This document shows positions 10,056 to 16,293 of a stretch of 64,000 nt of DNA, piece by piece; the first letter of the stretch is position 1; each line of letters begins with the position of its first letter. The stretch spans positions 29,710 through 93,709 of the forward strand of contig DUMC01000145.1 in the NCBI GenBank assembly GCA_012840075.1. Reading direction: 5' to 3'. The DNA is from Clostridiaceae bacterium (GTDB taxonomy: Bacteria > Bacillota > Clostridia > Acetivibrionales > DUMC01). Below the pieces are notes generated by a model that worked only from the letters and a program-made list of their open reading frames with translations, had not been told where the DNA came from and did not search any database. The position numbers and the translations under genes were made by a program.

Positions 10056-10101
10056 AGGCTCATTCAAAGCAAACACGTTGGGATTTGTAGCGCTTCGGTC
10101 T
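10056..10101 (+). repeat. Direct partial copy of the palindrome's left arm
   Basis: AGGCTCATTCAAAGCAAACA and what follows (10056-10101) repeat 9848-9893 in direct orientation with only a few substitutions. This looks like remains of a second, truncated copy of the same element beside the first. Confidence 0.75.
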
Positions 10102-10138
10102 AGCATTTCGACTCTTCCTAATCATAATTACCTAAAAT

Positions 10139-10167
10139 GTATAAAATATGATAAAAGAATAATACTA
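10139..10167 (+). promoter_or_regulatory. Candidate sigma-G promoter for spoVT
   Basis: GTATA (10139-10143) fits the -35 consensus GHATR and AATACTA (10161-10167) differs from CATAMTA by one base, with a 17-bp spacer (18 is usual). spoVT is forespore sigma-G dependent in B. subtilis, which makes the match worth noting, but the region is AT-rich and chance is possible. Confidence 0.4.
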
Positions 10168-10210
10168 AAAAAGGAAATAAAATTTGTTACTTAAAAGGAG
10201 GCAGTTTACA

Positions 10211-10765
10211 GTGAAAGCAACAGGCATCGTAAGAAGGATAGATGATTTGGGAAGAGTTGTCATACCCAAGGAAATAAGGAAGACTTTAAGGATAAGAGAA
10301 GGAGACCCTCTTGAAATATTTACTGACAAAGAGGGGGAGATTATACTTAAGAAATATTCTCCAATAGGAGAATTGGGAGAGTTTGCGGAAAAATATGCAG
10401 AAAGTTTACACAAAACGAGCGGTTATATTACTTGCATAACTGATAAAGACAGTGTAGTGGCAGTATCAGGTGCTCCTAAAAAGGAATTTGCAAAAAAACC
10501 GTTAAGTCCCACTCTTGAAAAGATAATATCCGATAAAGCTACAGTTATTGTTAAGTCTCCGGATGAAGAAGCTATACCAATTACTGCTGAAGAAAACAAT
10601 GAAAAACGTTACACTTCCCAAATTGTCGCTCCTATAATAGCTGAAGGTGACCCAATTGGTGCTGTAATCATGGTGGCAACTGAACCTGGAGCAAAATTTG
10701 GTGAAGCTGAAGAAAAACTGGCAAAATCGGCAGCAGCTTTTTTAGGTAAGCAGATGGAACAATAA
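10211..10765 (+). CDS. spoVT: Stage V sporulation protein T (AbrB/GAF transcription factor)
   Basis: SpoVT is a forespore transcription factor that tunes the sigma-G regulon. The 184-residue product has an N-terminal swapped-hairpin AbrB domain (ATGIVRRIDDLGRVVIPKEI, residues 3-22) and a C-terminal GAF-like domain (about 55-180). The GTG at 10211 follows AAAAGGAGG and gives the family's exact N-terminus MKATG; the longer in-frame ATG at 10184 would add nine residues that include the ribosome site. B. subtilis SpoVT has 178 residues. The spoVT-mazG-hbs-rqcP order is conserved in Firmicutes, although spoVB is missing here. Confidence 0.96.
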   Translation: MKATGIVRRIDDLGRVVIPKEIRKTLRIREGDPLEIFTDKEGEIILKKYSPIGELGEFAEKYAESLHKTSGYITCITDKDSVVAVSGAPKKEFAKKPLSPTLEKIISDKATVIVKSPDEEAIPITAEENNEKRYTSQIVAPIIAEGDPIGAVIMVATEPGAKFGEAEEKLAKSAAAFLGKQMEQ

Positions 10766-11201
10766 CATCACAATTATAAAACAATCATATATTAAACATA
10801 TTTTATAAGTATTAAAGTACACCTCTTTGATAATGATAGTAACAAATGCTCCAACAAGTAGAATTCAACAAGCAGAATTAAGAAATGAGCATGGAATCAA
10901 TGGGCAGGTATTCGATAATGCCTGCCTGAATTTATTCGAAAGTACCTATCTTAGTTTAATTTCCTGCATGGTTTGAATTTATAAAATTTAGCATTGGTTA
11001 ATTTAAATGAATTTGTGTTAAAGATATTACACTTGCATTTCAGCACCTTCATTTATGCCTCTTAGTATATATTTCCTAATAATTTTTAAAACATCCAAAA
11101 TACATATATATGTTGAATTGGTCCAAAATTTGTTATACTTTTATTATATAGTTTTGCAACGCTATAGTTTGTGTCCTATAACCTAAAAGTGAAAAGAGGA
11201 G
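10766..11201. other. Intergenic region with one hairpin and a weak mazG promoter
   Basis: 436 bp without a gene. A hairpin at 10905-10928 (GGCAGG with CCTGCC) lacks a T-run, so terminator function is doubtful. Near 11118-11147, TTGGTC, an 18-bp spacer and TATTAT form a possible promoter for mazG. Nothing else is evident. Confidence 0.4.
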
Positions 11202-12002
11202 ATGGAATTGCTGAAGGATAAATATACTCTTGAAGATCTAATAGAACTAATGAGGGTCTTAAGGAGCGAAAAAGGTTGTCCTTGGGATAGAGAGCAGGAT
11301 CACGAAAGTTTAAAGAAATATCTTTTGGAAGAAGCTTATGAAGTATTGGAAGCCATTGAATTAAATGATAAGGACAAATTATGTGAGGAATTAGGTGATC
11401 TATTATTACAGATAATTTTTCATGCCCAGATTGAGGCTGAAAAGGGTGGCTTTACAATGGACGATATTATAACGTCTATTTGCAAGAAAATTATAACAAG
11501 ACATACTCATGTATTTGGAAAAGATAATATTTCTACAGCGGAAGGTGTAGAAAATAACTGGGAATTAATAAAAAAGAAAGAAAAAGGCATGAGAACACAG
11601 ACTGAGGTTTTGAAGGCAGTACCTAAAAATCTTCCTGCTCTAATGAGAAGTTACAAGGTTCAACAAAAAGCAGCGCAGGTAGGTTTTGATTGGGATAACA
11701 TAGAAGACGTATTTAATAAGGTTTACGAAGAAATAAAAGAATTAGAGGATGTATATAAGAGTAAAAATGTGGAAAGAATAAATGATGAAGTAGGAGATGT
11801 GTTTTTTGCTATTGTAAATTTGTCCAGATTTTTGCATGTACAACCTGAATTAGCTTTAAACCATACAATTAATAAATTTATAAAAAGATTTGAATATATG
11901 GAGAAAGAAAGCTTGAAGAAAGGTTACAAGCTTGAAGAAATGTCCCTAAATGAAATGGACGAATTGTGGAATGAAGCAAAAAAATATCTCCGGGAAACTT
12001 AA
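11202..12002 (+). CDS. mazG: Nucleoside triphosphate pyrophosphohydrolase MazG
   Basis: Hydrolyses non-canonical or excess NTPs to NMP and pyrophosphate. The 266-residue product has two MazG repeats. The N-terminal one carries the metal-binding EExxE...ExxD pattern (LLEEAYEVLEAI near 46-57, EELGDLLLQIIFHA near 64-77) after the signature GCPWDREQDHESL; the second is around residues 150-260 with INDEVGDVFFAIVN. Unlike B. subtilis YabN it lacks the N-terminal tetrapyrrole methylase domain. The ATG abuts its GAGGAG site, so translation may really start at the TTG at 11208, which has about 8 nt of spacing. Confidence 0.94.
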   Translation: MELLKDKYTLEDLIELMRVLRSEKGCPWDREQDHESLKKYLLEEAYEVLEAIELNDKDKLCEELGDLLLQIIFHAQIEAEKGGFTMDDIITSICKKIITRHTHVFGKDNISTAEGVENNWELIKKKEKGMRTQTEVLKAVPKNLPALMRSYKVQQKAAQVGFDWDNIEDVFNKVYEEIKELEDVYKSKNVERINDEVGDVFFAIVNLSRFLHVQPELALNHTINKFIKRFEYMEKESLKKGYKLEEMSLNEMDELWNEAKKYLRET

Positions 12003-12054
12003 ACAAGCAATAAGTAAACAAAAATAATATAAATTTTTTAAGGAGGGAAATTAA

Positions 12055-12336
12055 GTGAATAAAGCCGAATTAATAACCAGTATTGCACAAAAGACCGGAA
12101 TGTCCAAGAAAGATGCTGAAAAAGCATTAAACGGTTTTATTGAAAGTGTGGAGGAAGCACTGGAAAGAGGTGAAAAGGTCCAGCTTGTAGGTTTTGGATC
12201 TTTTGAAGTCAGGGAACGGGCAGCGAGAAAAGGCATAAATCCTCAAACCAAAGAAGAAATTATTATCGAAGCTGCTAAGATTCCTGTTTTTAGAGTAGGA
12301 AAGGCTTTAAAGGATAAACTTAATGCAAATGCGTAA
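12055..12336 (+). CDS. hbs: DNA-binding protein HU
   Basis: Histone-like protein that bends and compacts chromosomal DNA as a homodimer. 93 residues with the helix-turn-helix opening MNKAELITSIA, GFGSFEVRERAARKG leading into the beta arm, NPQT at the arm, and AAKIPVFRVGKALKD at the C-terminus, all diagnostic of HU. GTG start at 12055 behind AGGAGGGA. It lies 52 bp after mazG and 68 bp before rqcP, so the three are probably one operon. Confidence 0.97.
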   Translation: MNKAELITSIAQKTGMSKKDAEKALNGFIESVEEALERGEKVQLVGFGSFEVRERAARKGINPQTKEEIIIEAAKIPVFRVGKALKDKLNANA

Positions 12337-12345
12337 GAAAGTCAG

Positions 12346-12397
12346 AACCCCTTATAGGAGTTATGGTTTTCTTCTTTTTAGAATGAGGAAAGGGGTT
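12346..12397 (+). promoter_or_regulatory. Possible stem sequestering the rqcP ribosome site
   Basis: AACCCCTT (12346-12353), 10 nt after the hbs stop, is perfectly complementary to AAGGGGTT (12390-12397), which contains the AGGGG ribosome site of rqcP. Pairing would mask that site and might couple rqcP translation to the state of the mRNA. Inference from sequence only. Confidence 0.4.
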
Positions 12398-12404
12398 AAG
12401 TTTT

Positions 12405-12647
12405 GTGAGGATTGATAAATTTCTAAAGTTATCAAGGATTATTAAAAGGAGAACCCTGGCAAACGAAGCATGTGAAGCAGGAAGAGTGAAAATAAACGGA
12501 AAGGTTGCAAAACCTTCATCTGAAGTTAAGCCGGGGGATATAATAGAAATCAGTTTCGGAAATAAAATGACAAAAGTTGAAGTTCTTTCAGTTGCCGAAC
12601 ATGTTACTAAAGAAGGTGCTGCAGAACTATTCCGTATACTTGAATAG
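12405..12647 (+). CDS. rqcP: S4-domain RNA-binding protein RqcP
   Basis: RqcP (YabO, Hsp15-like) works with RqcH in ribosome-associated quality control, adding alanine tails to nascent chains on obstructed 50S subunits. The 80-residue protein is almost wholly one S4 domain: MRIDKFLKLSRIIKRRT (1-17), CEAGRVKINGKVAKPSSEVKPGD (about 25-47). GTG start. Position immediately after hbs and before yabP-yabQ-divIC equals the B. subtilis yabO locus, which supports the assignment over a generic S4 protein. Confidence 0.93.
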   Translation: MRIDKFLKLSRIIKRRTLANEACEAGRVKINGKVAKPSSEVKPGDIIEISFGNKMTKVEVLSVAEHVTKEGAAELFRILE

Positions 12648-12755
12648 AATGGATAGTAGCATTGAATGGATAAAAAACAAATGATAATAAAACATCTTAT
12701 GATAATAAAATACCTATGTTGAGTGATTTCTAAATTAGTTATACTTAAAGATATG

Positions 12756-12835
12756 AAGGAAGTGTTGTAATAAGAGCCTGGAATGCTATAAAAAAGCTAT
12801 TATAAGCTCGATTACAATACTTCCTTAATTTGTTT
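12756..12835 (+). terminator. Long hairpin after rqcP, probable terminator
   Basis: AAGGAAGTGTTGTAAT (12756-12771) pairs with ATTACAATACTTCCTT (12811-12826) over 16 bp with one G-U pair; GAGC/GCTC extends the stem inward. TTAATTTGTTTATTT follows. The T-tract is imperfect, so processing or mRNA protection is an alternative. Confidence 0.65.
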
Positions 12836-12988
12836 ATTTCTTAATCCCTCTTGCTCTAGTAAAAAAGATTCCTCATGTCTTCCTGCAATAAGATTTATTT
12901 TGCCTGAAGTTGAATTTAGAGGTTCTAAGCACCGCAACACCAGCCTCCGGTAATACTTTGTTCACGTATTATTTAATGCATATATTAC

Positions 12989-13028
12989 ATTGTACATGCA
13001 TATAGATTATTGTACATGCATATAGATT
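12989..13028 (+). repeat. Perfect 20-bp tandem duplication upstream of yabP
   Basis: ATTGTACATGCATATAGATT occurs twice head to tail (12989-13008, 13009-13028), ending 36 bp before the yabP start. Each copy ends in CATATAGAT, which resembles a sporulation-sigma -10 box. yabP is sigma-E dependent in B. subtilis, but I find no well-spaced sigma-E -35 box, so the role is open. Confidence 0.6.
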
Positions 13029-13064
13029 TATTGGATATTCATGAGAATTACAGGGGGGATAATA

Positions 13065-13352
13065 ATGCCGGATGATAAGAAAATTATTAAACCAAAGGTT
13101 CAAAATCTCATATTGGAAAACAGGCAAAGGTTAAGCATCTCCGGTGTAATTGATGTGGAAAGTTTTAATGAGGAATGTGTTGTTGTGGATACAGAACTGG
13201 GATTGTTGATTATCCACGGAGAAGACTTGCGTATAAATAAACTCAATATTGATAACTCAGAGCTTAATATCGAAGGAAATATTATAAGTTGTGAATACAA
13301 TGACAGAGAGACTGTAAAACCTAAAGGTTTTTTCAGCAGAATGTTTAGATAA
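13065..13352 (+). CDS. yabP: Sporulation protein YabP
   Basis: YabP is a small mother-cell sporulation protein needed, with YabQ, for cortex/coat maturation in Bacillus; its biochemical activity is unknown. The 95-residue product has the YabP/YqfC fold pattern (LILENRQRLSISGVIDVESFNEECVVVDTELGLLIIHGEDLRINKL) broken into beta strands, and ends in a basic RMFR. The ATG at 13065 lies behind AGGGGGGAT; an upstream in-frame ATG at 13041 lies before that site and is less likely. yabQ follows 15 bp downstream. Confidence 0.9.
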   Translation: MPDDKKIIKPKVQNLILENRQRLSISGVIDVESFNEECVVVDTELGLLIIHGEDLRINKLNIDNSELNIEGNIISCEYNDRETVKPKGFFSRMFR

Positions 13353-13367
13353 GGCCGGTGAAATTCA

Positions 13368-13877
13368 TTGCCAGTTGGGATTAACGTAGAAGTACGTACT
13401 TTTTTTTATTCTGTTATGTGTGGGATGTTAACTGGATTGATTTATGACTTTTTCAGAATAAAACGAAAAACAATCAAAACCGGCACATTATTTATTTACC
13501 TGGAAGATTTGGTTTATTGGTTTATCGTAGCAGCAGTTGTATTTGCCTTAATATTTTACAGCAATGACGGAGAAATTAGGGGTTATATATTTATCGGGAT
13601 TATAACAGGTGCCGTCCTTTATGCGTTGTTATTCAGCAAAGTAATAGTTAATGTTTCCGTAAAATTATTGAATTTGCTAGGCAGAGCAATTAAATTTATT
13701 TTTTTTATTGTATTGTATCCTTTTAGAATTGTAATAAGGTTACTTTCTTATCCGGCAAAATTAATTTCAGGATTTATTAAAAAGCTTTTTAGAAGAATTA
13801 AAGCAAGCCTCAGAATTAAGTTGACCAAAGTGTCGTTACTGAGAAAAACTTTAAGAAATATGATTAAAAAAATATAA
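13368..13877 (+). CDS. yabQ: Spore cortex protein YabQ
   Basis: YabQ is a polytopic membrane protein required for spore cortex formation, acting in the mother cell. 169 residues with several hydrophobic helices (about 10-27, 42-62, 68-88, 100-125) and the family motif MLTGLIYDFFRIKRK (19-33); the C-terminal 45 residues are very basic (RRIKASLRIKLTKV). TTG start at 13368 with only a weak GGTG ribosome site, which suggests translation coupled to yabP. Confidence 0.88.
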   Translation: MPVGINVEVRTFFYSVMCGMLTGLIYDFFRIKRKTIKTGTLFIYLEDLVYWFIVAAVVFALIFYSNDGEIRGYIFIGIITGAVLYALLFSKVIVNVSVKLLNLLGRAIKFIFFIVLYPFRIVIRLLSYPAKLISGFIKKLFRRIKASLRIKLTKVSLLRKTLRNMIKKI

Positions 13878-14085
13878 TTCATGACGATAATAACAATAAG
13901 CTGAAAGGCAATTCTGGTGGGTAAGCGGGCTGACGGATAAGCCGGCAAAAAGAATATTAAAAATATTGAAAAATAAAAAGGATTTTAAAAAGAATTGTAG
14001 AATATATTATAATATTTATTGCCAAGCATCATAATGTTATTATATATAAATATAACTATTAAAGTGTTTTAAATATGACTAATTT

Positions 14086-14113
14086 TTGATACTGCATTAT
14101 AATTTGTTATAAT
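14086..14113 (+). promoter_or_regulatory. Sigma-A promoter of divIC
   Basis: TTGATA (14086-14091) and TATAAT (14108-14113) with a 16-bp spacer, about 55 bp before divIC. This would give the essential division gene vegetative transcription independent of the sporulation genes upstream. Confidence 0.6.
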
Positions 14114-14167
14114 AAAACCGATTTATGTTTATCTAAATAAAAAATTGTTAAACAGGGGTAAGTTTAT

Positions 14168-14446
14168 ATGAACAAAAGAAAAGGCTCTATTATCAGAGTG
14201 TTAATTTTAATTGTGTTTATATTATATTTTTGTCATGTTATCATAGAGCAGCAAAAGATAATAAATAATAAGTTGCGGGCTTTGAAAGAAATTGAGGATA
14301 AGATCAGGGAAGAAGAGCTATTAAGAGAAGAGCTTCAAAAAGAGAAAGAGATGCTGAGCAGTGAAGAATATATTGAAAAAATAGCCAGAAAAAAACTAGG
14401 TTTAGTCAAGCCCGGAGAGAAAATATTTATTGATGTAAATAAGTGA
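14168..14446 (+). CDS. divIC: Septum formation initiator DivIC (FtsB family)
   Basis: DivIC/FtsB forms a complex with FtsL and DivIB/FtsQ in the divisome and activates septal wall synthesis. 92 residues: short cytoplasmic basic N-terminus (NKRKG), one membrane helix (about 10-25), a leucine-rich coiled coil (about 28-65: NNKLRALKEIEDKIREEELL) and the conserved tail EEYIEKIARKKLGLVKPGE. This architecture and length are typical. Location after yabQ matches Bacillus. Confidence 0.94.
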   Translation: MNKRKGSIIRVLILIVFILYFCHVIIEQQKIINNKLRALKEIEDKIREEELLREELQKEKEMLSSEEYIEKIARKKLGLVKPGEKIFIDVNK

Positions 14447-14618
14447 AACATATAGTCATACATAAGTACATAAAAAATAATTGCTTCTAATGCTTGACTA
14501 AGACTTGACTGTGTTATATAATCTTATTGCTTTATTACTGCTCAAGCATGCAATTGTTTTTTATTACAATTAGCCGCTTTCTGGCTGCGAAGAATTTTAA
14601 GGAGTGAATTATAATTTT

Positions 14619-15044
14619 ATGCCAATTGAAGTAGGCAAAATTGTTAAAGGAAGAGTTTCAGGGATAACCAGTTTTGGAGCTTTTATAAAACTTAAAGACG
14701 GCAAAGTAGGATTGGTTCACATCTCAGAAATCGCTGATGAATATGTCAAAGATGTTGCTTCCTATCTTAAAGAAAACCAAATAGTAAAAGTTAAGGTTAT
14801 CTCTATTGATGATAAAGGAAAGATTAGTTTGTCAATTAAGAGAGCTAATGAAGAATCTAAAAAGGTGAAATCCGGCCCTCCTGAAGAATTCGATTGGGGA
14901 AAACCAAATAATTTAGATAAGATGTCTTTTGAGGAACGGCTTTCGAAATTTTTAAAAGACAGTGACGAGAAAATGCTTGACTTAAAGAAAAGTATTGAGT
15001 CCAAGAGAAAAAAAGGTAGTAACAGAAAATATGTTAATTATTGA
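14619..15044 (+). CDS. yabR: S1 RNA-binding domain protein YabR
   Basis: One N-terminal S1 domain (residues 1-75: IEVGKIVKGRVSGI, SFGAFIKLKDGKVGLVHISE, KVKVISIDDKGKISLSIKRA) followed by a charged tail containing SFEERLSKFLKDSDEKMLDLKK, the pattern of B. subtilis YabR. Probably binds RNA or ribosomes; precise role unknown. The ATG at 14619 matches the YabR N-terminus, but it lies 14 nt past AAGGAG; the alternative GTG at 14604 overlaps that site and is less plausible. Last gene of the conserved backbone before the tRNAs. Confidence 0.92.
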   Translation: MPIEVGKIVKGRVSGITSFGAFIKLKDGKVGLVHISEIADEYVKDVASYLKENQIVKVKVISIDDKGKISLSIKRANEESKKVKSGPPEEFDWGKPNNLDKMSFEERLSKFLKDSDEKMLDLKKSIESKRKKGSNRKYVNY

Positions 15045-15126
15045 CATATAATATATGTTATATGTTATAAAGATTTGTGTTATTTAAGAAATCTTTTAAG
15101 AAGGATTAATTTCCAAAAAAAATATA

Positions 15127-15155
15127 TTGACAGCAAATAATATTGGTGGTATTAT
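15127..15155 (+). promoter_or_regulatory. Sigma-A promoter of tRNA-Leu
   Basis: Consensus TTGACA (15127-15132), 17-bp spacer, TATTAT (15150-15155). The predicted start at about 15162 leaves a short 5' leader before the tRNA. Confidence 0.85.
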
Positions 15156-15176
15156 TATAAAGTAATTTGAAAATGT

Positions 15177-15265
15177 GCCGGAGTGGCGGAATTGGCAGAC
15201 GCACAGGACTTAAAATCCTGCGGCCCGCAAGGGCTGTACCGGTTCGATTCCGGTCTCCGGCACCA
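15177..15265 (+). tRNA. tRNA-Leu (anticodon TAA)
   Basis: Acceptor GCCGGAG (15177-15183) pairs with CTCCGGC (15255-15261); discriminator A and encoded CCA at 15263-15265. The anticodon loop is CTTAAAA, giving TAA. A long variable arm (class II) with CGGCCCGCAAGGGCTG and the GGTTCGATTCC T-arm are present. It reads UUA/UUG leucine codons. Confidence 0.97.
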
Positions 15266-15335
15266 TTAATGTTTAAATAAATTAAATAGAAATAAATGTT
15301 AAATTTATAGATTTTGAGAAATTTATAAAAAAGTC

Positions 15336-15365
15336 TTGACATTTATAAATTAAGTATGTTATATT
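15336..15365 (+). promoter_or_regulatory. Sigma-A promoter of initiator tRNA
   Basis: TTGACA (15336-15341) and TATATT (15360-15365) separated by 18 bp, ending 12 bp before the tRNA. Confidence 0.75.
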
Positions 15366-15377
15366 GTAGAGTGGCGC

Positions 15378-15454
<77 letters not shown>

Positions 15455-15458
15455 GATT

Positions 15459-15493
15459 AAAACCCTAGAGGCAAAAAGCTTCTAGGGTTTTTT
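15459..15493 (+). terminator. Terminator after initiator tRNA
   Basis: AAAACCCTAGA (15459-15469) pairs with TCTAGGGTTTT (15481-15491), loop of 11 nt, ending in six Ts. Confidence 0.92.
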
Positions 15494-15721
15494 CATATCT
15501 TAGTATAAGATTATATGATATTTTGACTACTCATTAAGACTCGACAGCATTAAAACCATCAGGCTTGTTAGTTCTGAACTATTAGGAAAATAAAAATGGT
15601 TGAAAATTATGGGGCACTATGTTATATCTTGCTCTTTAAATATTATATAAAAACGCCGAAGAATTATAGTAGAATATCCTAATTTTTAAAACAAAGCAAT
15701 TGGAAAAGGAGATGAAAAATA

Positions 15722-16210
15722 ATGTCATTAAAGCGGTTTTTAACGGTTGATTTAAGTGATAATGCCATTATCAAATTAATTGCCTCAAAAATAGCTGAAG
15801 AAAATTTTACTAGCTATTCAGAAATAAAAAAATTCTTGAAAGATAAATATAACGAAAAGTCAACGAAAGAATTAGAGGAGAAATACTTATCTCATAAATA
15901 TAAAAAGAAAGCATTGGAATCCATGAATCTAGAAAATATACAAATAAGTAGCATATCTGTAATTCCGATATTTTTGACTTTAATTACATCAATAGCTGCT
16001 AATAATCAAGTGCATGCTGTGTATATTAAAATAGCTGCCGTGATTTATGTGTTAATCACCTGTATTTTGGTATTATTAGTAAAAGAAATCATTTATAAAA
16101 AGGCTATAAATATAATATATTGCAAATTAGCTATGGAAGTTATTGAAGAAATACTTAATGAGAGAAACGAAACAAAAGTTCAAATTGAAGAACCTAAAAG
16201 CATTGTATAA
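15722..16210 (+). CDS. Small membrane protein of unknown function
   Basis: 162 residues that I do not recognise. The N-terminal 70 residues are charged and helical (KIAEENFTSYSEIKKFLKDKY), then two hydrophobic helices at about 78-94 and 101-121, and a charged C-terminal tail with LAMEVIEEILNERNE. Both ends are probably cytoplasmic. AAAGGAG lies about 9 nt before the ATG, so translation is plausible. It is a single gene after the tRNA terminator and convergent with the kinase at 16294; no functional hint from neighbours. Confidence 0.65.
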   Translation: MSLKRFLTVDLSDNAIIKLIASKIAEENFTSYSEIKKFLKDKYNEKSTKELEEKYLSHKYKKKALESMNLENIQISSISVIPIFLTLITSIAANNQVHAVYIKIAAVIYVLITCILVLLVKEIIYKKAINIIYCKLAMEVIEEILNERNETKVQIEEPKSIV

Positions 16211-16293
16211 AATGCTTATAATGGTTAAAGAATTGGTAAAAGCCCCTTATATACATCTCTTACTCAAAACTAAGAAATAGCAATATTGAAAAA

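Noticed and set aside
9900..10106. 68-codon minus-strand frame in the palindrome
   Set aside because: Lies entirely inside the inverted repeat and partial copy; no ribosome site or homology, so treated as repeat DNA.
12979..13007. Sigma-E promoter for yabP
   Set aside because: A possible ATATATT and CATATAGAT pair is separated by only 12 bp, too short for sigma-E, so I did not annotate it as a promoter.
15106..15342. Minus-strand open frame across tRNA-Leu
   Set aside because: Its only distinctive part is the reverse complement of the tRNA; a classic false gene over tRNA sequence.
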